Positions 58,504-64,000 of a DNA stretch of 64,000 nucleotides are shown one piece after another. This stretch comes from CAVROP01 sp050012175 (GTDB lineage: Bacteria > Acidobacteriota > Terriglobia > UBA7540), in assembly GCA_050012175.1 (NCBI GenBank), contig JBEKHR010000005.1, positions 110,656-174,655 on the forward strand. The letters run 5' to 3'. The notes under the pieces are model-generated. The model made no database searches. It saw only the letters and a program-made list of their open reading frames with translations, and had not been told where the DNA came from. The translations under genes and the position numbers were made by a program. Every line of letters begins with the position of its first letter. Position 1 is the first letter of the stretch.

Positions 58504-59877
58504 ATGAAAACTACGGCGACAGAGCTGTTGGAACTTGAAAGGAAGTATTGCTCCTTCGGTGATACGGTCCACTACCTGGACCCTCCCAAGGTTTTTGTCG
58601 ATTGTGAGGGCAGCTACCTGTACGACGAGCACGGCACGCCCTATCTCGATCTCCAGATGTGGTATTCGGCGGCAAGCTTCGGCTACAAGAATCGCAGGCT
58701 GGGCGAGGCGTTGAAGCGGCAACTGGACCGGCTCCCCCAGCTTGCCTGCCAGTACTTGCACGCGGAGAAGGTGGAAGTGGCTGCGCGCATCGCTCAATAC
58801 TGCGAGAAACGGTTCGGAGTGAAAGGGCGGGTCCAATTCAACGTAGGCGGCTCGCAGGCCATTGAGGACTCGCTGAAGATTGTGCGGAATTATACCGGCA
58901 AGAACTTGATGTTCGCTTTTATGGGCGGCTATCACGGACGGACGCTCGGCGCCTCCGCCATCACTTCCAGCTACCGCTACCGGCGCCGCTACGGCCACTT
59001 CGGGGACCGCGCCCAGTTCGTCTTTTATCCCTACTGCTTCCGCTGCATTTACGGGCTGAAGCCCCAAAGCTGCAACCTGTATTGCCACGACCAGTTCTCC
59101 CGGCTGTTCGATAATGAGTATCACGGCGTGTGGGACGCCAAGGCGCAGAGTGCCGAGTACGGCGCCTTTTATATCGAGGCGGTGCAGGGGACAGGCGGCT
59201 ATGTGATTCCGCCGCGGGACTACTTCCAACGCCTCAAGGAAACCTGCGACCAGCGCAAGATCCTGATCGTCGATGACGAAATTCAGATGGGCTTCTATCG
59301 CACCGGCAAATTCTGGGCCATCGAGAATTTTGGCATTACGCCGGACATTATCGTCTTTGGCAAGGCGCTAACCAACGGCCTGAATCCTATCTCCGGCATT
59401 TGGGCGCGCGAAGAACTGATCACGCCGGAGCTTTTCCCGCCCGGCTCCACCCACTCTACTTTCTCCGCCAATACCCTGGGCACGGCAGTGGCGCTCGAGA
59501 CGCTCAAGATGCTCGAAGAAGAAGACTACGAAAAGTTGGTGAACGATAAAGGCGCCTACTTCCTCGCCGGGCTCAAGGAGCTGCAAAGCCGCTTCCCGGG
59601 CATCATCGGAGATGTGGATGGGCTGGGGATGGCGCTGCGCCTCGAGGTTTGCAAGGAGGATGGCGTCACGCCGGACCGCGACCTCACTGACCACATTTTC
59701 GCCGAGGGCCTGAAGGGCGACCTCGAGATTGCCGGGCGTAAGTACGGCTTGGTGCTGGACGTGGGAGGTTACTACAAGAACGTCTTCACCCTGGCCCCCT
59801 CATTCACCATCACGCGCCAGGAATCGGACCTGGCGCTGGAGTTGCTCACCCAGCTCTTCCGCCGCTGCCATGAATAG
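58504..59877 (+). CDS. Class III PLP-dependent aminotransferase
   Basis: A 457-residue protein. FMGGYHGRTLGASAITSS is the phosphate-binding segment, ILIVDDEIQMGFYRTGKFWA the PLP Asp region, and IVFGKALTNGLNPISGIW holds the catalytic Lys. A Cys-rich insert (CFRCIYGLKPQSCNLYC, about residues 179-195) may bind metal, as in some relatives. It would add or remove an omega-amino group. As the last gene on this strand before the repeat-rich zone, it could supply an amino head-group or amino-acyl precursor to the upstream lipid genes, but the 850-base gap leaves the link uncertain. Confidence 0.9.
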   Translation: MKTTATELLELERKYCSFGDTVHYLDPPKVFVDCEGSYLYDEHGTPYLDLQMWYSAASFGYKNRRLGEALKRQLDRLPQLACQYLHAEKVEVAARIAQYCEKRFGVKGRVQFNVGGSQAIEDSLKIVRNYTGKNLMFAFMGGYHGRTLGASAITSSYRYRRRYGHFGDRAQFVFYPYCFRCIYGLKPQSCNLYCHDQFSRLFDNEYHGVWDAKAQSAEYGAFYIEAVQGTGGYVIPPRDYFQRLKETCDQRKILIVDDEIQMGFYRTGKFWAIENFGITPDIIVFGKALTNGLNPISGIWAREELITPELFPPGSTHSTFSANTLGTAVALETLKMLEEEDYEKLVNDKGAYFLAGLKELQSRFPGIIGDVDGLGMALRLEVCKEDGVTPDRDLTDHIFAEGLKGDLEIAGRKYGLVLDVGGYYKNVFTLAPSFTITRQESDLALELLTQLFRRCHE

Positions 59878-59977
59878 CTGCGAAAACGCGGATGGCGGAA
59901 CTCTCCCTCCCCTGTGTCATTCAGAGTCCGCCGCGGCGGACGAAGAATCCCCGCACTGGCGACAGGAGAAAAGACAC

Positions 59978-60274
59978 ATGGATATGTACGATCCCCCGCA
60001 CCCCGGCGAGATAGTCCGGGAGGACTGCCTTAGGGCGCTCGATCTGAGCGTGACCGAGGCGGCGAAGGGCTTGGGCGTCACGCGCAAGACTCTCTCGTCG
60101 ATTCTCAACGGCCGCTCCGGCGTCACGGCGGAAATGGCGCTGCGGCTGTCCAAGGCGTTCGGGAGCACGCCGGAGCACTGGTTGCAGATGCAGCTTGCCT
60201 ACGATCTGTGGCAAGCGAAGCGCCGCGCCAAGAAGCTGCACGTCAAGCAGTTCTTCGCCACGGCGCCGGGCTAA
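59978..60274 (+). CDS. HigA-like antitoxin, no HigB beside it
   Basis: A 98-residue protein with a good ribosome binding site (AGGAG, 8 bases upstream). It begins MDMYDPPHPGEIVREDC, the typical HigA (VapI-type) start, and has an XRE-like HTH (SVTEAAKGLGVTRKTLSSIL and MALRLSKAFGSTPEHWLQMQ). HigA binds DNA and neutralises the HigB mRNA nuclease. No HigB-like frame of about 90 residues is found between the aminotransferase and this gene or after it. Orphan antitoxins of this type are common next to mobile elements. Confidence 0.85.
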   Translation: MDMYDPPHPGEIVREDCLRALDLSVTEAAKGLGVTRKTLSSILNGRSGVTAEMALRLSKAFGSTPEHWLQMQLAYDLWQAKRRAKKLHVKQFFATAPG

Positions 60275-60407
60275 CGCCGGGTGGCGCAGACATCGTTTGT
60301 GATGTCTGCGAATTGTGCTTCCCCTCCCGCTGTGTCCCCATCACCGTCAACCAGGCGTCGGTTCTATCGCAGACATGCAAACTGCCGCATGTCTGCGCCA
60401 CCCGGCG
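60275..60407. mobile_element. 133-bp element with 19-bp perfect terminal inverted repeats
   Basis: Ends CGCCGGGTGGCGCAGACAT (60275-60293) and its exact reverse complement (60389-60407). Each end also folds on itself (CGCAGACAT with GATGTCTGCG; CGCAGACATG with CATGTCTGCG). It begins right at the HigA stop codon and precedes the methylase operon. Too short to code, so a MITE or paired REP. Confidence 0.85.
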
Positions 60408-60484
60408 ATTGTTGCTTGGCGACTGTCTCTCCAGGCACTGGTCGCGAATCACACAACTAAATTGCTTTTTAGGAGCTTGGCCGT

Positions 60485-61330
60485 ATGATAGAATCTCATC
60501 AAATGCCGTCGGACTGCCATCTGCGCAATTGGCGGGAGCGCATGCCGATCCTGAGATGGGCCGGCAGTAAGCGCCGCCTCGTACCCGTCCTGAGAACGTA
60601 CTGGAACAAGAATCATAGGCGATACCTCGAACCTTTCGCGGGATCAGCCTGTCTCTTTTTTTCGCTGAATCCCAAACGCGCCATTCTCGGCGACGTCAAT
60701 CATGAGCTCATCGCCACATACCTTGAAGTTAAGTATCGTGTGGATGGTGTCATTCGCGAACTCGCCGCGCTTCGCCCAAGCAGAGAGCAGTACGACACCC
60801 TCCGCGCCCTCAGCCCAAGTTGCCTCGATGCCTCGGCGCGCGCCGCTCGATTCATATACCTCAATCGATTCTGCTTTAACGGGCTCTATCGGACCAACCT
60901 GGAAGGGAGATTTAATGTTCCTTATAGCGGTGAAAGATGCGGGGCGCTTCCTTCGTCCGATCATCTTAAACAATGCTCTCGCACTATCAGACATGCGCGG
61001 CTGATCAATGCGGATTTTGAGTGCGTCCTGTCAAAAGCAGAAAGGGGCGATTTCGTCTATATGGACCCGCCTTTCGCTGTCAGGGCGCGCAGGGTCTTTC
61101 GGGAATACGACCCCAGCGCGTTTATGCACGGGGACATCGCGCGACTCCGGTCATGGATGGACAAGTTGGCGGCGGCGCGTGTTACGTTCGTCGTCAGTTA
61201 CGCCGAATCCGAGGAGGCAGACATTCTCCGTAAGGGATTCGACCACCAAACCGTCTCAGTACGAAGAAACATTGCCGGCTTCGCAGCCAAACGATTCCTC
61301 TCCAACGAAATTCTGATTTCCAATGTGTGA
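60485..61330 (+). CDS. D12-class DNA adenine methyltransferase
   Basis: A 281-residue Dam-like enzyme. PILRWAGSKRRLVPVL is motif X, RYLEPFAGSACLFFSL motif I (SAM), and GDFVYMDPPFAVRAR motif IV in the DPPF form rather than DPPY. It would methylate N6 of adenine in a short site. AGGAG lies 9 bases before the ATG at 60485; an internal ATG at 60542 is the alternative. It is the first gene of a three-gene unit with 9- and 3-base gaps and no restriction enzyme in sight. Codon use looks less GC-rich than the core genes, by eye, suggesting transfer. Confidence 0.9.
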   Translation: MIESHQMPSDCHLRNWRERMPILRWAGSKRRLVPVLRTYWNKNHRRYLEPFAGSACLFFSLNPKRAILGDVNHELIATYLEVKYRVDGVIRELAALRPSREQYDTLRALSPSCLDASARAARFIYLNRFCFNGLYRTNLEGRFNVPYSGERCGALPSSDHLKQCSRTIRHARLINADFECVLSKAERGDFVYMDPPFAVRARRVFREYDPSAFMHGDIARLRSWMDKLAAARVTFVVSYAESEEADILRKGFDHQTVSVRRNIAGFAAKRFLSNEILISNV

Positions 61331-61339
61331 GGGCCAAAC

Positions 61340-62383
61340 ATGCCCAGCCTAAAACCCACTCAACCCAAAATCCCACCAGTGGTTCCAACTGGCACTCTGC
61401 GACATCTCAGTCCAGAGGAAATCAAACCGAGCGCGAACAACCCCCGGCTATTATTTGACCCGCCTGACCTTCAAGAGCTTAAGAAGAACATCGGGGAGCA
61501 CGGCGTCTTAGTGCCGATCACGGTGTACCAGGCAAAAGGCCAAGCCAAGCTTTCAATACTTGACGGCGAGAGGCGATACCGGTGCGTCGTCGACCTAAAT
61601 AAAGAAGGCCGCCTCGGTCCGGGAGGAAAACCTCTCGATCTGCCCGCCAACGTCGTCGAACCACCGACGGTGATCGCCGGGCTGCTTTACATGTTTTCGA
61701 TCCACGAACTCCGCGAGTCTTGGGAACTGATGCCAACAGCTCTCAGCCTCAAGATAGTGATGGAGGAACTTGGCGAGCAAGACAGCAAGGTGCTTGCAGA
61801 TCTAACAGGTCTTAGCGAACCTCAAATTGAGCGCTGCAAGAAGCTGCTTACTTTTCCCGAGCGCTTCCAGAAAATGTCGCTCGACCCGGACCCTGCTAAG
61901 CGCATACCGTCCAACTTTTGGATCGAAGCTTCCCCCGTACTTGATGTCGCGACTAGTGACGTACCATCCCTGAAGCAACTCGGCCGCGATCGAGCCACCG
62001 ACAAACTTGTGGAGAAATATCGCGCACGTAAGATTAAGAGCGTCATTCATTTTCGCCGAATCATGGAAAGTTATGAACTCTCTGAAGGGGAGCCCGACAA
62101 TCGCGCCGCAGTCCTGCGCCGCGTTGAGGAGTTCTTCCTGAATCCCGCTCTGGAAACACGCGCAGCTTTCGATGAGTTCGTTGTAGAGAAGAAGCGAATA
62201 CAAACGGCTGTAGCAGCGTGTGAAGAGTTCATGCAGCAACTGCGAAAGCTTAAGCTGAGGTATACAGCTGACGAAGAGGAGCGCGGGATTTTACGAGATG
62301 CACTTCGGCAGGTCCGCGAATACTGCAAGAGCTTAGAACAGGCCCTTAGAGGAAGTGATGACCCCGATACTCCTCACGATTGA
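61340..62383 (+). CDS. ParB-like N-terminal domain protein
   Basis: A 347-residue protein. LSPEEIKPSANNPRLLFDPP (about residues 23-42) and LKKNIGEHGVLVPITVYQ form ParB box I; ILDGERRYRCVVD (about 73-85) is box II with the GERR CTP-binding residues. The middle has an HTH-like ADLTGLSEPQIERCKKLLTF. The C-terminal third is charged and helical (coiled-coil-like) with no ParB dimer domain I recognise. No ParA is nearby, so plasmid partition is unlikely. It lies 9 bases behind the methylase and 3 before the phosphoribosyltransferase-like gene. Confidence 0.85.
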   Translation: MPSLKPTQPKIPPVVPTGTLRHLSPEEIKPSANNPRLLFDPPDLQELKKNIGEHGVLVPITVYQAKGQAKLSILDGERRYRCVVDLNKEGRLGPGGKPLDLPANVVEPPTVIAGLLYMFSIHELRESWELMPTALSLKIVMEELGEQDSKVLADLTGLSEPQIERCKKLLTFPERFQKMSLDPDPAKRIPSNFWIEASPVLDVATSDVPSLKQLGRDRATDKLVEKYRARKIKSVIHFRRIMESYELSEGEPDNRAAVLRRVEEFFLNPALETRAAFDEFVVEKKRIQTAVAACEEFMQQLRKLKLRYTADEEERGILRDALRQVREYCKSLEQALRGSDDPDTPHD

Positions 62384-62386
62384 GCC

Positions 62387-63217
62387 ATGCTAGCTTTCTT
62401 TCACAGCATCAATGCCGTTTTGCGATTTCGCGACTATCGGCCGCAACCCGTAACCCTCGCAGGCGTCAATCGCTGGATCAAGCAATTCGAGAAACGAGAC
62501 CGAAAGCATGCCGGCGTTCTGCTTGAAAACGTGATTTATCTGTCCGAGCGGGACACCAAGCGAATTCTCGTCCAACAAAATGACGCCCTCATGAGCAGGC
62601 TCTCTGTTGCCGGTCTTCCTGCTAAAAAGCTTATCTATGTTCAGGTGCACGAAGCCGGAAGCAGCAGCCCCGTCATGCTTAACTTACTTCGAGATGCCGC
62701 TGGGCTCGAGCGTCGCGGCTGTCGCTTTCTGGATTCACGCGACTCCATGGGCATCAATAAGATGACTAACGAAGTCGGCGAGGGCGCGTTGATTTACATC
62801 GATGACTTCGTTGGCACCGGAAATCAGTTCTGCAAGGCGCGGGATTTTGCGGTAAAGAGCGTTGTTGGCACCTTTTCTGAGTTTCTATTGGTTCCCAGTA
62901 TCTGTGAGGAGGGCATCTATAAGCTTGGCCAGAGAGGTATTGAAGCATTTGCTGGGCATGTGCACTCGAAAGCAGAACGCCCATTGCATGACAACTCCAG
63001 GCTCTTGGATGGAGACGCGAAGGAACGGTTGCGTATAGTCTCCAAAGGAATCAGTCCGAAGATGAGTTTAGGATATAAAGGGCTCGCAACGATGGTGGTT
63101 CTCTATCGCAATGCCCCCAACAGCGTTCCCGCGCTTTTGCGCGGTAATTTGAATCAAACGCCCTTTGCTGGAATATTCCCGAGGACTACGGATCTGCCAG
63201 TTCCGACCGTAAGGTAG
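62387..63217 (+). CDS. Phosphoribosyltransferase-like protein of conflict-system type
   Basis: A 276-residue protein. ALIYIDDFVGTGNQFCKARD (about residues 134-153) matches the PRPP-binding loop of PRTases (two acidic residues, then G-T-G). QVHEAGSSSPVMLNLLRDA resembles the pyrophosphate loop, and GTFSEFLLVPSICEEGIYKL is a following strand. The C-terminus is not similar to metabolic PRTases. I recall related proteins being placed with predicted immunity genes (PRTase-CE); this is from memory and not checked. It starts 3 bases after the ParB-like stop, so all three genes should be made together. A role as effector or nucleotide-sensing element is inference. Confidence 0.65.
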   Translation: MLAFFHSINAVLRFRDYRPQPVTLAGVNRWIKQFEKRDRKHAGVLLENVIYLSERDTKRILVQQNDALMSRLSVAGLPAKKLIYVQVHEAGSSSPVMLNLLRDAAGLERRGCRFLDSRDSMGINKMTNEVGEGALIYIDDFVGTGNQFCKARDFAVKSVVGTFSEFLLVPSICEEGIYKLGQRGIEAFAGHVHSKAERPLHDNSRLLDGDAKERLRIVSKGISPKMSLGYKGLATMVVLYRNAPNSVPALLRGNLNQTPFAGIFPRTTDLPVPTVR

Positions 63218-63421
63218 CCAAACATAACGCGCTTTATGTTGCACTACCCCCTGCCCCCCCAACCGCCATTCTGCACATCCGTGCGCTAACGCAGCGCGGC
63301 CACCTTGCCAGCCCCCGCCCCGTGTTTCCGCATTCCCTTTCGCCCGGCCGCCCCAACGAATTGTCAGCAACTTACGCCTGTTTTCGAAATAGCGCCCCCG
63401 GAATCTAACGGTCTCAGGACG
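63218..63421. other. Gap after the three-gene operon
   Basis: About 200 bases with ACGCGCTTTATGTTGC at the start and C-rich runs in the middle (CCCCCTGCCCCCCC). I see no clear terminator hairpin and no gene. Confidence 0.35.
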
Positions 63422-63640
63422 CTACTCCGGGTTCGCCTTGTCTGACGGGCCCAACAGCCGCATCTCCTGTAGGGTCGTCCCGTATCCGCCCCCGCTTGGA
63501 TCGTCGCGATAATTGGTATGCAGATAGCCGTTGGTGAAGTTCGCGGCGTAGCACAGCCATGCGGAACGGCCGTCCTTGCCGATGAACTTCCAGGGGATAT
63601 TGACGAAGTACCCTACTTCCTGGAAATGCCGATTTTCGAT
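63422..63640 (-). pseudogene. C-terminal fragment of a non-mobile gene, cut at the transposase end
   Basis: On the minus strand a frame reads protein-like text ending in TAG at 63422: EVGYFVNIPWKFIGKDGRSA, then LCYAANFTNGYLHTNYRDD and YGTTLQEMRLLGPSDKANPE. It looks like the tail of an exported or carbohydrate-acting protein. Upstream it meets the end of the transposase gene in another frame, so the rest is missing here. Family not identified. Confidence 0.5.
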
Positions 63641-64000
63641 TGACGATAGGGAAGTCCGGGTACATCGTATCCCCCCTGGCTGTCGAGACGGTAATCTAGG
63701 AAGGCAGGGGGAAGCAAGCAGAGTTTAAGGGGGAGGCGGGGATCGAGTTGGTGGATGATCTGCCATGGGGTGAGACCTCGCTTGTGAGAGTTGGGACGAG
63801 CCAGGTTGAAGTAGAGCTGGTAGAGCGACGCTTTGCCGAGGAAGTCGGTACGCGTGTGAAAGGTTTCCAGATTGTAGAACTCGTCTTCGATGAGGCGGTG
63901 GACGGTCTCGACGTCACTCTGGTAGGTGTGGGCGCCGGGCGGGATGCGCTCATGCTGGGATCCGAAGTAAGTGACGGCGGCGGGAAAGTGCGAACGGGAG
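63613..64000 (-). CDS. Transposase, rve/integrase-core type, partial at right edge
   Basis: The minus strand is open from the window edge to TAG at 63613-63615, about 128 residues. TYQSDVETVHRLIEDEFYNL contains the final Asp/Glu part of the DDE core, and TRTDFLGKASLYQLYFNLAR, then SHKRGLTPWQIIHQLDP form the usual C-terminal part of IS481/ISNCY-like transposases. The N-terminal half lies beyond 64000. It shares its end with the truncated gene at 63422, which marks an insertion. Listed shorter frames here are in the wrong phase. Confidence 0.75.
   Translation of the reverse strand, partial: SRSHFPAAVTYFGSQHERIPPGAHTYQSDVETVHRLIEDEFYNLETFHTRTDFLGKASLYQLYFNLARPNSHKRGLTPWQIIHQLDPRLPLKLCLLPPAFLDYRLDSQGGYDVPGLPYRQSKIGISRK

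Noticed and set aside
61340..62383. Plasmid partition locus
   Set aside because: No ParA and no parS-like repeats beside the ParB-like gene; the partners are a methylase and a PRTase-like protein.
63696..63953. 85-codon ORF MSASRPAPTPTRV on the minus strand
   Set aside because: Wrong phase; the adjacent frame reads as a transposase C-terminus.

Overview
The window looks like chromosomal DNA of a soil-type Acidobacteriota bacterium. This is inferred from the moderately high GC, the mix of gene families and the intergenic repeats; no marker gene such as rRNA is present. No rRNA, tRNA, CRISPR array or prophage was seen. The left edge cuts a YchF-type GTPase and the right edge cuts a transposase.

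Layout. 0-9 kb: YchF-like GTPase end, ZIP-like metal transporter, NifU/IscU-like scaffold, a DUF2089 plus SHOCT-like pair behind a clear sigma70-type promoter, then a minus-strand ECF sigma / anti-sigma / zinc-ribbon membrane protein operon, a MobA-like/XdhC pair and TldE. 9-17.6 kb: TldD with a Tat leader, a set of genes for the polyprenyl-phosphate arabinose pathway (dprE2, dprE1, ubiA-type phosphoribosyltransferase), an MFS carrier and hemE. 17.7-23.4 kb: glnE and glnA, the adenylyltransferase and its target. 23.6-28.1 kb: overlapping genes for a pyruvoyl arginine decarboxylase, a deoxyhypusine-synthase homologue, a PmoA-like/DUF6807 protein and a previously unlisted 56-codon ORF, then an MFS carrier. 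28.4-31.7 kb: lone HicB, hemH, hemG/hemY. 32-38 kb: acnA, icd, mdh of the TCA cycle. 38.5-46.8 kb: two cyclophilins, M19 dipeptidase, FHA-GAF-PP2C phosphatase, PolX and a membrane glycosyltransferase.

47-60 kb: a sensor kinase and an NtrC-type sigma54 activator, a radical SAM protein, then a response regulator preceded by a well-spaced -24/-12 promoter. It is followed on the same strand by ACP, KAS II, an MGDG-synthase-like glycosyltransferase, an AMP-forming ligase, a HAD phosphatase and a class III aminotransferase. I read this as a possible sigma54-controlled lipid or glycolipid pathway; the product is unknown.

60-64 kb: an accessory island with an orphan HigA, a 133-bp terminal-inverted-repeat element, and a tight three-gene operon of DNA adenine methylase, ParB-like protein and phosphoribosyltransferase-like protein. 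The operon is a candidate defence or conflict system. A transposase next to a truncated gene follows.

The intergenic DNA is unusual throughout. Nearly every gap holds degenerate tandem repeats with a period of 7 bp. The unit sequence changes from gap to gap but the period does not, and many arrays come as inverted pairs that start at or inside stop codons. REP-like palindromes and small terminal-inverted-repeat elements are mixed in.
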